Source: Nocardia panacis (lineage in GTDB: Bacteria > Actinomycetota > Actinomycetes > Mycobacteriales > Mycobacteriaceae). Taken from it: a stretch of DNA of 64,000 bases. Shown one piece after another: positions 44,261 to 57,755 of the stretch. The number at the start of each line of letters is the position of its first letter. The stretch's first letter is position 1. The position numbers were made by a program, and so were the translations under genes. The DNA is taken from contig NZ_QZFU01000014.1 in assembly GCF_003598715.1 (NCBI RefSeq), forward strand, positions 164,831-228,830, written 5' to 3'. The notes beneath the pieces are model-generated. The model was not told where the DNA came from. It searched no databases and worked only from the letters and a program-made list of their open reading frames with translations.

Positions 44261-44995
44261 ATGACGAGCGGTGGGTACGACCCCAACCAGAATCCACAGG
44301 GCGGCCAGCCGTACGGGCAGCCTTACCCGCAGGGCGGCCAGCCGTATCCGCAGGGGGGCCAGCAGTTCCCGCAGGGTGGCCCGCAGTACGGCCAGCAACC
44401 CCAGTACGGCCAGCAACCCCAGTACGGGCAGGACCCCTACGGTCAGCAGCCGCCGCCGCAGTACGGTCAGCCGCAGGACTACGGCCAGCCGCAATACGGC
44501 CAGCAGGATCCGTACCAGCAGCCTTACCAGCCCTACAATCAGGGCGGTCCGGCTGCGGGCGGCCAGCCGGGCGACCTGCTGAACCGGTTCCTGGCCCGCC
44601 TCATCGACTACGTCATCGCGGGCATCCCCGGCGCGATCATCATGTGGGTGATCACCATGGTTCTCGGTAGCAATCTGGTCGGCAATATCATCGGGGCGAT
44701 CGTCGTCAATGCCCTGATCACGGCCTACTTCGTGCTCATGGAGACCTCGCAGGGCGCCACGCTGGGCAAGAAGATCCTCGGCATGCGCGTACTGCCGCCC
44801 GAGGGCCAGGACAAGATCGACTACGTCACCTCGCTCAAGCGCAATATCTTCGTGGCGACCAACATCATCTACTGCCTGGGCGGGATCGCCTCGTTCGTGC
44901 TGATGATCTACGTCGCGGTCACCATCGAGCAGGACCCGAACAAGCAGGGCTGGCACGACAAGCTCGCGGGCGGCACCAGGGTCGTCAAGGGCTGA
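44261..44995 (+). CDS. RDD family membrane protein
   Basis: This 244-residue protein has a Pro/Gln/Tyr/Gly-rich N-terminal tail of about 100 residues (repeats such as PQYGQQPQYGQ) and a C-terminal RDD domain. The RDD motif itself is RLIDYVIAG, followed by three membrane helices and the KKILGMRVL block. Proteins of this type are proposed transporters or envelope proteins. The tail resembles that of the metallopeptidase at 2983 and the DUF4190 protein at 45057. Confidence 0.87.
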   Translation: MTSGGYDPNQNPQGGQPYGQPYPQGGQPYPQGGQQFPQGGPQYGQQPQYGQQPQYGQDPYGQQPPPQYGQPQDYGQPQYGQQDPYQQPYQPYNQGGPAAGGQPGDLLNRFLARLIDYVIAGIPGAIIMWVITMVLGSNLVGNIIGAIVVNALITAYFVLMETSQGATLGKKILGMRVLPPEGQDKIDYVTSLKRNIFVATNIIYCLGGIASFVLMIYVAVTIEQDPNKQGWHDKLAGGTRVVKG

Positions 44996-45010
44996 CCCAC
45001 CGCCGACAAG

Positions 45011-45050
45011 TAAGGGGCGCATCGAATTTCGATGCGCCCCTTAACTTTTA
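45011..45050. terminator. Rho-independent terminator
   Basis: AAGGGGCGCATCGA pairs with TCGATGCGCCCCTT over a three-base loop, followed by AACTTTTA. It ends the RDD gene and serves the convergent DUF4190 gene. Confidence 0.82.
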
Positions 45051-45056
45051 GGACCC

Positions 45057-45581
45057 TCAACTATTTGTGGCCGCGACGATGACCACGACGAAATACAGCA
45101 GACCGAGCACGATCGCGCCGACACCGATCCAAATGCCCGCCAGCGCCAGACCCCGCCCCTCCTGCCCGGACCGCTTGACCTGACCGAGCGCGATGACGCC
45201 GAGAATGATGCCGACGATCGCGCCGATACCGCAGGTGAACACGCCGACCAGGGAGGAGATCAGCGCGCCGATCGCCAGACCATTGGTGCCCAGCGGCTGC
45301 TGCGGATAGCCGCCGTAAGGCTGATACTGCGGCGGATAGGCGTAACCCTGCTGCTGCGCATAAGGATTCGGCTGCGCGTACGGATTCGGCTGCGACGGCG
45401 GATAACTCGGATAGGCCTGCGGCTGCGGCGGCGGGGTGAGCGGCGGCACGGGCTGTTGCGGATACTGCGGTGCCGACGGGTGGGGCTGCGGTTGCTGCTG
45501 CTGGGCGGCACCGGATTCCGGCGAGACTCCCTGTCCGCCGTACTGCTTCCACCACTCGTCGGAATCGCCGGGATTGGTCAT
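45057..45581 (-). CDS. DUF4190 family small membrane protein
   Basis: This 174-residue protein has a Pro/Gln/Tyr-rich N-terminus (residues 1-95) and a C-terminal pair of helices (GLAIGALISSLVGVFTCGIG and AGIWIGVGAIVLGLLYFVVV) separated by GVIALGQVKRSGQEGRG. This is the DUF4190 pattern. It is likely an inner-membrane accessory protein. The ATG has a ribosome site of only moderate strength. Confidence 0.85.
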   Translation of the reverse strand: MTNPGDSDEWWKQYGGQGVSPESGAAQQQQPQPHPSAPQYPQQPVPPLTPPPQPQAYPSYPPSQPNPYAQPNPYAQQQGYAYPPQYQPYGGYPQQPLGTNGLAIGALISSLVGVFTCGIGAIVGIILGVIALGQVKRSGQEGRGLALAGIWIGVGAIVLGLLYFVVVIVAATNS

Positions 45582-45768
45582 TGGCCCAGACTATTCCACC
45601 GGACCCGCAGCCGAGCGACATGCGGCTGGAAGCGTGACCACGCAGGCCACCGGGACGGCGCGAATTGAACACTTCCCCGGTACCGCACGCGGGCCGCATC
45701 GGCGGGATCAGGCCGAAAACGACTGGTCAGTGCGTCTCGGCGGCCGCACTCCGGCAAGATTGACCCCC

Positions 45769-46542
45769 GTGAGCGATATAAAAACATCCGCAGAGGTCGA
45801 CGGGTCTGGACGCCCCGCGGTCGAGCACGCGTCATTCGCGACTTCCGCGGGGGGTTACTACACGCCGGTCGTCGTGGTCTTCACCGCGACACTGATCATC
45901 TCGAACATCTGTGCCACCAAGGGCGTTCAGTTCTTCGCCGGGCATTCGATGGCGCTCGGACCCCTGCAAATCCTGCCGATCAACACCGACGGCGCGTTCT
46001 TCCTGTTCCCGCTGGCCTACGTGATCGGCGACGTCCTCAGCGAGGTGTACGGATTCCGCGCCACCCGCCGCGCCGTCTATTTCGGATTCGGCTCGCTGCT
46101 GCTGATGGTGCTGTGCTTCTGGATCGCCATCGCGCTGCCGCCCGCCGATTTCTACGAGAATCAGGCCGCGTTCCGCAGCGTCGTCGGCACCACCCCGCAA
46201 CTGGTGCTTGCCGGGCTGGCGGGCTACTTCATCGGCCAATTCCTCAATTCGGTGACGCTGGTGCTGATCAAGGAGCGCACCAAGGAGAAGCACCTGTGGG
46301 CTCGGCTGCTCGGGTCGACCGTGGCCGGGGAATTCGGCGATACGCTGGTGTTCTGCTCGATCGCGGCCACGGCCATCGGTATCCACACCTGGCCGGACTT
46401 CTTCAACTACCTGATCGTCGGCTTCCTGTGGAAGACGCTGGTGGAGATGATGATCCTGCCCATCAGCTACCGGTGCATCGCCTTCCTCAAGAAGCGCGAG
46501 CCCACCTACGGGCCGCGACCCACCTCGGCGTTGCACAGCTGA
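45769..46542 (+). CDS. yhhQ: Queuosine precursor transporter
   Basis: This 257-residue YhhQ/VUT family protein imports queuosine precursors (preQ0/preQ1 or queuine). Six helices are visible; family blocks include NTDGAFFLFPLAYVIGDVLS, then EVYGFRATRRAVY and GEFGDTLVFCSIAA. The GTG start was chosen because it begins a conserved region; no strong ribosome site was seen. It lies beside Tgt and 1.5 kb from gluQ, so the three together could take up and process a queuosine precursor. Confidence 0.9.
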   Translation: MSDIKTSAEVDGSGRPAVEHASFATSAGGYYTPVVVVFTATLIISNICATKGVQFFAGHSMALGPLQILPINTDGAFFLFPLAYVIGDVLSEVYGFRATRRAVYFGFGSLLLMVLCFWIAIALPPADFYENQAAFRSVVGTTPQLVLAGLAGYFIGQFLNSVTLVLIKERTKEKHLWARLLGSTVAGEFGDTLVFCSIAATAIGIHTWPDFFNYLIVGFLWKTLVEMMILPISYRCIAFLKKREPTYGPRPTSALHS

Positions 46543-46624
46543 TCGCGCGGCGGTCGGATCAGGGTGTCTTGATCCGACCGTGCCCTAGGAGTCAGCTCGG
46601 TCCGGGCGTCTTGATTCGGCTGAG

Positions 46625-49850
<3,226 letters not shown>

Positions 49851-49854
<4 letters not shown>

Positions 49855-51584
49855 CGCACCTCCTCCGCGCTGAGTTGGGAGGCGACGATCTCCTGGTAGC
49901 AGGGGCAGTCCCGCATCAGTTGCTCGTGGGTGCCGAGTCCGACGATCGCTCCGTCCTCGAGGACGACGATCTGGTCCGCGCCGCGGATGGTGGTGATCCG
50001 TTGCGCCACGATGAGCACCGACGCCGCCGCCGTCTCGGGGCGCAGCGCCTCGCGCAGGCGCGCGTCGGTGGCCACATCGAGCGCGGAGAACGAGTCGTCG
50101 AACAGGTAGATCCGCGGTTTGCGCACCAGTGCCCGCGCTATCGCCAGGCGCTGCCGCTGCCCGCCGGAGACCGTGGTGCCCCCTTGGGCGACAGGGGTTT
50201 CCAAACCTTTGGGCATCTCGCGGACGAAATCGGCGGCCTGCGCGATCTCCAGGCAGCGCCACAGTTCCTCATCGGTGGCCTCGGGATTGCCGTAGCGCAG
50301 ATTACTGGCGACGGTGCCGGAGAACAGGTACGCCTTCTGCGGGACCAGCCCGATGGTCGAGCGCAGCACCTCGAGGTCGACGTGACGCACATCGGTGCCG
50401 CCCACGTGGACGGCGCCGTCGGTGACATCGATCAGTCGCGGAATCAGGTTGAGCAGCGTGGTTTTCCCGGATCCGGTGGATCCGACCACGGCGGTGGTGG
50501 TGCCGGGCTCGACCCGGAACTCGATCGCTTTCAGCACCGGTTGTTCGGCGCCCGGATAGCTGAATTCGGCGAAACGGAAATCGACGACGGCCGGATCGGC
50601 GGTGAAGGGTTGGGGCAGCGCCGGTGGCCGAACCGAGGATTCGGTCTCGAGCACCTCGCCGATGCGATCGGCCGAGACCGCGGCGCGCGGGGCCATCATG
50701 GCCAGGAACGAGGCCATCATGACGGCCATCAGGATCTGCATGATGTAGGACAGCATGGCGGTGAGCGTGCCGATCTGCATCTCGCCGCTGTCGATGAGCT
50801 TGCCGCCGAACCAGATCACCGCCACCGATGTGACATTCGAGATCAGCATGACCAGCGGGAACATCACCGCCATCAGCCTGCCGACCCGCAGCGATGCCTC
50901 GGTGAGCTCGGTATTGGCCACGCCGAAGCGCCAGGTCTCCTGTCGCTCGCGCACGAAGGCGCGCACCACCCGGATACCGGTGATCTGTTCGCGCAGGACG
51001 CGATTGACCACATCGATGCGGCCCTGCATATCCCGGAAGCCGGGCACCATGCGCGCCACCAGCGTGCCCATGCCCAGCGCGAGCAGCGGCACCGCGATCA
51101 GCAGCAGCCAGGACAGGCTCAGATCCTGGCGCAGCGCCATGATGATGCCGCCGACGCACATGATCGGGGCCATGACCAGGATGGTCACCGACATGACGAT
51201 GAGCAGTTGCACCTGCTGAATGTCGTTGGTGTTGCGGGTGATCAGCGAGGGCGCGCCGAAGCGGCCCAGCTCGCGCGCGGAGAACGACCCGACCCGGTGC
51301 AGCATCGCGCCGCGCATATCGCGGCCTGCGCCCATCGCCGCCTGCGCGCCGAAGTAGACCGAGGAGCCCGCGGCTACGATCTGCACCGCGCTCACCGCGA
51401 GCATCCACAGGCCGGTGGTCCAGATGTAGCCGAGATCGCCCTTGGTGACGCCGCGATCGATGAGGTCGGCGTTGAGACTCGGCAGGTAGAGCATGGCGAT
51501 GACCGAGACCAATTGCAGCGCAACGACCCCCGCGAGCTGCGCTCGATAGGGGGCCAGGAAGGTGCGGAGCAGGCGGATCAGCAT
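49851..51584 (-). CDS. ABC exporter subunit with degenerate catalytic site
   Basis: This 577-residue partner half-transporter has six membrane helices and one ATPase. Walker A is GSTGSGKTTLL and the signature is SGGQRQR, intact. Walker B ends in IYLFDDSFSALD, with Asp in place of the catalytic Glu. That asymmetry is normal for heterodimeric exporters in which only one of two sites hydrolyses. It is the upstream gene of the pair. A terminator was not found. Confidence 0.92.
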
Positions 51585-51648
51585 GATGAAAGGCAGGCTA
51601 CCGGCAATCGAGAACCTGCGTCGGCCGGTTTCCCTACCAGCGAAGATG

Positions 51649-52155
51649 TCAGCTGGTCACCGGGATGTTCGGATCGGACTCGCGTCGTTCCCACGCACCG
51701 GGATCGGCGGTGAGCTCGGCGATGAATTCGGGTAGTCCACCGCCCGCGATATCGGCGATGGTGACGTTCTCCAGTACGGCGCGGATATTCACCCGCAGGG
51801 CGATCCACACCGCGCGCAGCGGCGCGGCCGAACCGGGATAGTTCACATCCTCGGGCCGCTGCCCGCGCACCGAGGCCAGCGGACCCTCGACGGCGCGGAT
51901 GACGTCGGCGATGGAGATGCGTTCGGCCGGTCTGGCCAGCCAGTAGCCGCCGTCCGGGCCGCGTCTGCTGACCACCAGCTCGGCGCGGCGCAGCTCGGCG
52001 AGGACCGTCTCGAGCACTTTCGGGGGGATCGCCTGGGCGCAGGCAATGGCGTCGGCTTTGACGGTGGGGGCGGTCGCGCCGCCGCGCGATGGTGGCGCGC
52101 CCGCTATCTCGACCAGCGTCCGCACCGCGTAGTCGACCTTCGCGGTGATGTGCAC
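51649..52155 (-). CDS. Rrf2 family regulator
   Basis: This 168-residue Rrf2 winged-helix regulator begins MHITAKVDYAVRTLVEIAG, with the recognition helix in IPPKVLETVLAELRRAELVV and SRRGPDGGYWLAR. The cysteine cluster that would bind Fe-S in IscR or NsrR is lost (a single Cys in IACAQA), so it may sense without a cluster. AGGGAG precedes the GTG. It may control the ABC exporter 65 bases downstream. Confidence 0.85.
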   Translation of the reverse strand: MHITAKVDYAVRTLVEIAGAPPSRGGATAPTVKADAIACAQAIPPKVLETVLAELRRAELVVSRRGPDGGYWLARPAERISIADVIRAVEGPLASVRGQRPEDVNYPGSAAPLRAVWIALRVNIRAVLENVTIADIAGGGLPEFIAELTADPGAWERRESDPNIPVTS

Positions 52156-52198
52156 TGCTACTCCCTGGACGATCCGGGATCTTCGATGATCATCGAAT

Positions 52199-52792
52199 CT
52201 ACGCGGACCGGCGACCTTCGAGCACGCTGACGGCGATATCGAGCAGGATGCGCTCAACCTCGTCGTCGCCCGCGTCGGGCACGACCTCGGCGGACACCAG
52301 GGCCAGGCCGAGCACGTCGAGCGCGGCGCCGGCCCGCAGCATGGCCTCGGTGTCCGGATTCGGCCCGGCCAACCAGTCGCGCAGGGCCTTGCTGGAGTCG
52401 ACGAGTTCCGGATGCCGATCGGCCATGGCGTTGACGATCGTCACGGTGTCGCCGATGATCAGCGCCCCTGCGGCCCGGTGGGCGAGCATGCCGCGCAGGT
52501 GGCGGCCGAGCACCGCGCGGATCGCGGTGGCGTCGCGTGCGACCCGGTCCAGACCGTCGACGGTCGAGCGCAGGTGATCGATGATCGGGTCGATGATCGC
52601 GACCAACAGATCGAGCTTCGAGGCGTAGTGATAGTAGAGGGAGGCTTTTGTGATTCCCACCGCATCGGCGACCTCGCGCAGGCTGGTTTGTTCGAATCCT
52701 TTATTGGCGAATAATTTCACCGCCGCATCGCGTATCGCGTTTTTCGTGCCGCTACCTGCGACGACGCCATCGGACACGGTTCGGAAGACCAT
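52199..52792 (-). CDS. TetR family regulator (MMPL repressor)
   Basis: This 197-residue TetR protein has the DNA-binding domain at residues 15-62 (AIRDAAVKLFANKGFEQTS and VGITKASLYYHYASKLDLL). It is divergent from the MMPL exporters and a perfect 7+2+7 palindrome lies between them at 52879-52894. It should bind a lipophilic ligand and release the exporters. The ATG at 52792 has a modest ribosome site. Confidence 0.87.
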   Translation of the reverse strand: MVFRTVSDGVVAGSGTKNAIRDAAVKLFANKGFEQTSLREVADAVGITKASLYYHYASKLDLLVAIIDPIIDHLRSTVDGLDRVARDATAIRAVLGRHLRGMLAHRAAGALIIGDTVTIVNAMADRHPELVDSSKALRDWLAGPNPDTEAMLRAGAALDVLGLALVSAEVVPDAGDDEVERILLDIAVSVLEGRRSA

Positions 52793-52878
52793 CAGGGAAT
52801 CCTCTCATCACTGCCACGGCCGGTCTGCCGGACCGGCTAACTAGAGGTTGTGCCTCCGTTTAATCTCTCGGTAGTCTA

Positions 52879-52894
52879 CCTACCGCACGGTAGG
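52879..52894. promoter_or_regulatory. TetR operator upstream of MMPL gene
   Basis: CCTACCG and CGGTAGG flank CA in a perfect palindrome, about 100 bases upstream of the first MMPL gene and 87 upstream of the divergent TetR gene. Confidence 0.7.
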
Positions 52895-52996
52895 CAGAAG
52901 CGTCATGTGGAGGCGGGACCGCCCGAGGTCCCCGCGAGAGTGCTGTCTACGGGCTCAGATCCCGCACGTTCCAGTCATTTCGCTAGGAGAACCCTC

Positions 52997-55309
52997 GTGT
53001 CCGTATACCTCTACCGATGGGGAAAGTTCGCTTTCCGCCGGAAGTGGATCGTCTTACCCGCGTGGTTGCTGCTGGTCGTGGTGATGATCGCGGCCGGCTT
53101 CTCGCTGAAGAAGACCTCCACCGACGACTTCACCATGCCCAACCTGCCCTCCGAACGGGCCACCCAGATCCTCGACAAGCACTTCCCCGGCATGTCCGCC
53201 GGATTCAAGGCCGACGCCGTCACCGGCACCTATGTCATCGGCGCGCCTGAAGGCCAGAAACTCACCGACCCGGCCAACAAGGCCGCGATCGACGCACTCG
53301 TCGCCAAACTCGGCGAACTCGAGACCGTCGACCACAGCAAACCGGTCATGAGCCCGATCATGGTCGCCGAGGCCATGGGCTGCCTGGCCCCCGACCGGAA
53401 TACCGACGAATTCCGCTCCCGCTGCAGCGCCGCCCCGCTCGACGTGCTGAGCAAGGACAAAACCGACGCCGTCGCCGTCCTGAGCGTGCCCTTCACCATC
53501 AAGAAGGTCACCGAGGTCACCGACGCCGCGCGCGAGGCCGCCTACAACGTCGCCAATGACGCCCGCAATGCCGGACTCACCGTCGAGATGTCGGGCAGTA
53601 TCGCCATGAAGCCGGGCATGGAATCCAGCGGCAAGGCCGAACAGATCGGCTACGTCGTCGCCTTCATCGTCATGATGGTCGCCTTCGGCGCGCTCATCGC
53701 CGCGTTCGTCCCGATCCTCACCGGCATGATCGGCGTCGGCGCGGCACTGTCGCTGATCATGATGGGCACCTCGGTCATCAATATCCCGAGCTTCACCCTC
53801 ATCCTCGGCTCGATGATCGGCATCGCGCTGTCCATCGACTACGCACTGTTCATCGTCTCCCGCTACAAACACGAACTCGCCGTACAGGATTCACCGGAGG
53901 AGGCGGCGGGCGTCGCCGTCGGCACCGCGGGTTCGGCCGTGGTCTTCGCCGGAATGACGGTGATCATCGCGCTGGTCGGACTGAGCATCGTCGGCGTCAG
54001 CTTCCTGACCTGGATGGGCCTGGGCGGCGCGATCGCGGCCTTCTTCGCCATCCTGGTCGCCACCACGCTGCTGCCCGCCGTCATGGGCGCGTTCGGTCGC
54101 TTCCTGTTCAAGCCGAAGCTGCCGCTGGTGGCGCGCCACGACACCGACGACGACAACGCCGTCTCCAACGGCAAGCGCTTCGCCCGACTCATCGGCCGCT
54201 TCCCGGCCCTGGCCCTGCTGCTCAGCGTGCTCGTCCTCGGCGGACTCGCCGCGCCCGCCGCGGGGATCAACCTCGGTCTGCCCGGTGAGGACAGCCAGCC
54301 CAAGACCTCCACCATCCGCAAGGCGTACGACCTGCGCACCAGCGGATTCGGCGAGGGCAGCAACGGCGTCCTTCAGGTCGCGGCCGACCTGTCCAAGGTC
54401 GCGCCGCAGCAGCGTGATGCCGCGCTCACCGAACTGCGCGACAAACTCGCCTCCTACGACGGCATGGACTACGTGACCGCGCCGAAGAAGAGCGAGGACG
54501 GCGAAGGCGCGCTCATGACCGGCATCCCCAAATCCGGTCCGAATCAGCAGGCCACCCAGGACCTGGTCAAGAGCGCGAGAGACGCCGAGGCCGGACTACA
54601 GCAGAAGTACGGCATCGAATACGGCATCACCGGAACCACCGCCATCTACGCCGACGTCTCCAATGTGCTGCTCAGCAAGATCGCCCCGTACATGGCGATC
54701 GTCGCGGGCGCGGCGTTCATCCTGCTGGTGCTGGTCTTCCGATCCATCCTGGTCCCGCTCACCGCCGCGTTGGGCTTCCTGCTGTCGATGGCGGCGACCT
54801 TCGGCGCGACCGTGCTCATCTTCCAGGAGGGCAAGCTCGGCCTGATTCATGATCCGCATCCGCTGATCAGCTTCCTGCCGATCATGCTGATCGGCTTGGT
54901 CTTCGGTCTGGCCATGGACTACCAGGTCTTCCTGGTCACTCGGATGCGCGAGGAATACGTGCACGGCAAATCGCCGAAGGAGGCCATGATCTCCGGCTAC
55001 CACCACGGCGCGCGCGTGGTGACCTCGGCGGCCATCATCATGATGGCGGTCTTCGGCGGATTCATCCTGGAATCCGATGTCACCGCCAAGTCGATGGGCT
55101 TCGCGCTCGCGGCGGGCGTGCTGCTCGACGCGTTCGTGGTGCGCATGGTGCTCATTCCGGCGCTGCTGGTGCTCATGGGCAAGTGGGCCTGGTGGATGCC
55201 GAAGTGGTTGGACCGCATCCTGCCCGATATCGATGTCGAGGGCAGCAAACTGCGCGAACTGCAGCAGCAGTCGGCCGGGCGGGCACCCGAACCCGTCGCC
55301 GTAGGCTGA
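52997..55309 (+). CDS. MMPL family RND exporter 1
   Basis: This 770-residue RND transporter of the actinobacterial MMPL group has twelve membrane helices in two sets of six and two porter domains. The GTG start has TAGGAGA upstream. In the first set, GSMIGIALSIDYALFIVSRY keeps the functional Asp-Tyr pair; in the second, LVFGLAMDYQVFLVTRMREE keeps the other. These residues carry proton translocation in MmpL3-type proteins. It probably exports a lipid or toxic hydrophobic compound under control of the adjacent TetR. Confidence 0.93.
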   Translation: MSVYLYRWGKFAFRRKWIVLPAWLLLVVVMIAAGFSLKKTSTDDFTMPNLPSERATQILDKHFPGMSAGFKADAVTGTYVIGAPEGQKLTDPANKAAIDALVAKLGELETVDHSKPVMSPIMVAEAMGCLAPDRNTDEFRSRCSAAPLDVLSKDKTDAVAVLSVPFTIKKVTEVTDAAREAAYNVANDARNAGLTVEMSGSIAMKPGMESSGKAEQIGYVVAFIVMMVAFGALIAAFVPILTGMIGVGAALSLIMMGTSVINIPSFTLILGSMIGIALSIDYALFIVSRYKHELAVQDSPEEAAGVAVGTAGSAVVFAGMTVIIALVGLSIVGVSFLTWMGLGGAIAAFFAILVATTLLPAVMGAFGRFLFKPKLPLVARHDTDDDNAVSNGKRFARLIGRFPALALLLSVLVLGGLAAPAAGINLGLPGEDSQPKTSTIRKAYDLRTSGFGEGSNGVLQVAADLSKVAPQQRDAALTELRDKLASYDGMDYVTAPKKSEDGEGALMTGIPKSGPNQQATQDLVKSARDAEAGLQQKYGIEYGITGTTAIYADVSNVLLSKIAPYMAIVAGAAFILLVLVFRSILVPLTAALGFLLSMAATFGATVLIFQEGKLGLIHDPHPLISFLPIMLIGLVFGLAMDYQVFLVTRMREEYVHGKSPKEAMISGYHHGARVVTSAAIIMMAVFGGFILESDVTAKSMGFALAAGVLLDAFVVRMVLIPALLVLMGKWAWWMPKWLDRILPDIDVEGSKLRELQQQSAGRAPEPVAVG

Positions 55310-55321
55310 TATCTCCTGATC

Positions 55322-55353
55322 ACGGCCCCGCGTCCACTTCGGACGCGGGGCCG
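55322..55353. terminator. Strong hairpin between the MMPL genes
   Basis: ACGGCCCCGCGTCC pairs with GGACGCGGGGCCGT over a short loop. It should separate transcription of the two exporters or attenuate the second. Confidence 0.75.
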
Positions 55354-55463
55354 TCCCCGCTCCACACTTGATCTTGCAGCAATCTCGCAGCAGACTACAT
55401 ATCCACTGGCCACAGCTATACCGATGAGGCAAAACACGATCCCGGCTACCGCTAGGAGAAACC

Positions 55464-57755
55464 GTGTCCGTCTACCTGTATCGGTGGGGTGCGTTCGCCT
55501 TTCGGCGCAAGTGGATCGTGCTGCCGCTGTGGCTGCTCGGACTGAGCATCCTCGGCATCCTCGCCGGCGCACTGCGCGAACCGATGAGCAACGACTTCGG
55601 CATCCCGAATCTGCCCTCCGAGCGGGCCAACCAGATCCTGGACCAGCACTTCCCCGGCATGTCCGCGAGCTTCCAATTCGACGCGGTCACCGGCACCTAC
55701 GTCATTGCCGCGCCCGACGGGCAGCGACTCACCGACCCGGCGAACCGGGCCGCCGTCACCGCGCTGATCGACAAACTGAACGGCCTGGACATCGTCGACC
55801 ACGGCAAACCACTCGCCGATCCGATCACCACCGCCGAATCCATGAACTGCCTCGCGGGCGACCGCGCCGCGAGCGCCTACATCTCGCGCTGCAGCGGGGC
55901 GCCGCTCAACGTGCTCAACCGGACCGAACCCGATTCCGTCGCGGTGCTGACCGTCCCGTTCGCCATCAAAGAATTCACCGACGTCACCGCCGACGATCGC
56001 AAAGCCGCCTACGACGTGGCCGACGAAGCGCGCGGCGCGGGACTGCGCGTCGAACTCAGCGGCACCATCGCCATGGAACAGCAGCAGCCCTCCGGCAAAG
56101 CCGAGATGATCGGCATGGGTGTGGCGCTGGTGGTCATGATCGTCGCCTTCGGCGCGATCGTCGCGGCCTTCGTGCCGATCATCACCGCGATCGTCGGCCT
56201 GGGCGCGGCCATGTCGGTGATCTTCATCGGCACCTCGGTGCTGTCGATCCCGAGCTTCACCACCTTCCTGGCCTCCATGATCGGCATCGCGCTGTCCATC
56301 GACTACGCCCTGTTCATCGTCTCCCGCTACAAACACGAACTCGCCGTGCGGGATTCGGCCGAGGAAGCGGCGGGCACCGCGCTCGCCACCGCCGGATCCG
56401 CGGTGGTCTTCGCCGGGTTGACGGTGATCATCGCCTTGGTCGGGCTGAGTATCGTCGGCATCAGGTTCCTCACCTTCATGGGTCTCGGCGGCGCCGTCGC
56501 CGCCGCCTTCGCCGTACTCACCGCCGTCACCCTCATGCCCGCACTACTCGGCGCGTTCGGCCGAAATCTGTTCCGCCCCAAGCTGCCCGGCATCGCACAG
56601 CACGATCCCGAGGACGACACCAGCGTTACCAACGGAATGCGGTTCGCCCGGCTCATCGGCCGCGTGCCCGTGCTCACCCTCCTACTCAGCGTGGCGATAC
56701 TGGCCCTGCTCGCCGCACCCGCCGCGGGCATGAATCTCGGTCTGCCGGGCGAGGATTCGATGCCGAAATCCACCACCGTGCGCAAAGCCTACGAACTGCG
56801 CACCGCCGGATTCGGCGAGGGCAGCAATGGCAAACTCATGGTGGCCGTTGACCTTTCGAAAGTCGCACCCGAACGCAGGACCGCCGCGCTCACCGCGCTG
56901 CGCGACAAGCTCACCGCCTACCAGGGCATGGACTACGTCACCGAACCCACCATGAGCCAGGACGGCGCGGGCGCGCTGCTCAACGGCGTCCCGAAAACCG
57001 GCCCGAACAACCAGGACACCAAGAACCTGGTGCGCGACGCCCGCGACGCCGAAAGCGCGCTGCGCGCGGAATACGGGATGGAATACGGAATCACCGGAAC
57101 CACCGCCATCTACGCCGACGTCGACCACGCGCTGCTCAGCAAGATCGTGCCCTACCTGGCCATCGTCGCGGGCGCGGCGTTCATCCTGCTGATCCTCGTC
57201 TTCCGATCCATCCTGGTCCCGCTCACCGCCGCGTTGGGCTTCCTGCTGTCGATGGCGGCGACCTTCGGCGCGACCGTGCTCATCTTCCAGGACGGGAAAT
57301 TCGGCATCATCGCCGAACCGCGACCCATCGTGAGCTTCCTGCCGATCATGCTGATCGGCTTGGTCTTCGGTCTGGCCATGGACTACCAGGTCTTCCTCGT
57401 CACCCGCATGCGCGAGGAATACGTGCACGGGCAATCACCGACCGACGCCATGATCAACGGCTACCATCACGGCGCGCGCGTGGTCACCTCGGCGGCCATC
57501 ATCATGATCTCCGTCTTCGGCTCCTTCCTGCTGGAATCCGATGTGACCGCCAAATCGATGGGTTTCGCCCTCGCGGCAGGTGTCGCGTTCGACGCCTTCC
57601 TGGTGCGCATGGTGCTCATCCCCTCCCTACTGGTGCTGATGGGCAAACGCGCGTGGTGGATTCCACGCTGGTTGGATCGAGCGCTGCCCGATATCGACGT
57701 GGAGGGCGCGAAACTGCGTGAGCTGCGGGAGAAGTCGGCTACGCCGGTGCCCTAG
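55464..57755 (+). CDS. MMPL family RND exporter 2
   Basis: This 763-residue paralogue of the previous gene has the same twelve-helix layout and both Asp-Tyr pairs (GIALSIDYALFIVSRY and LAMDYQVFLVTRMREE). The ribosome site GCTAGGAGA before the GTG also matches the first copy. A 95-base tract (57198-57292) is identical to 54734-54828, pointing to gene conversion. The proteins differ most in the N-terminal porter domain, so substrates may differ. A terminator hairpin lies between the two. Confidence 0.93.
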   Translation: MSVYLYRWGAFAFRRKWIVLPLWLLGLSILGILAGALREPMSNDFGIPNLPSERANQILDQHFPGMSASFQFDAVTGTYVIAAPDGQRLTDPANRAAVTALIDKLNGLDIVDHGKPLADPITTAESMNCLAGDRAASAYISRCSGAPLNVLNRTEPDSVAVLTVPFAIKEFTDVTADDRKAAYDVADEARGAGLRVELSGTIAMEQQQPSGKAEMIGMGVALVVMIVAFGAIVAAFVPIITAIVGLGAAMSVIFIGTSVLSIPSFTTFLASMIGIALSIDYALFIVSRYKHELAVRDSAEEAAGTALATAGSAVVFAGLTVIIALVGLSIVGIRFLTFMGLGGAVAAAFAVLTAVTLMPALLGAFGRNLFRPKLPGIAQHDPEDDTSVTNGMRFARLIGRVPVLTLLLSVAILALLAAPAAGMNLGLPGEDSMPKSTTVRKAYELRTAGFGEGSNGKLMVAVDLSKVAPERRTAALTALRDKLTAYQGMDYVTEPTMSQDGAGALLNGVPKTGPNNQDTKNLVRDARDAESALRAEYGMEYGITGTTAIYADVDHALLSKIVPYLAIVAGAAFILLILVFRSILVPLTAALGFLLSMAATFGATVLIFQDGKFGIIAEPRPIVSFLPIMLIGLVFGLAMDYQVFLVTRMREEYVHGQSPTDAMINGYHHGARVVTSAAIIMISVFGSFLLESDVTAKSMGFALAAGVAFDAFLVRMVLIPSLLVLMGKRAWWIPRWLDRALPDIDVEGAKLRELREKSATPVP

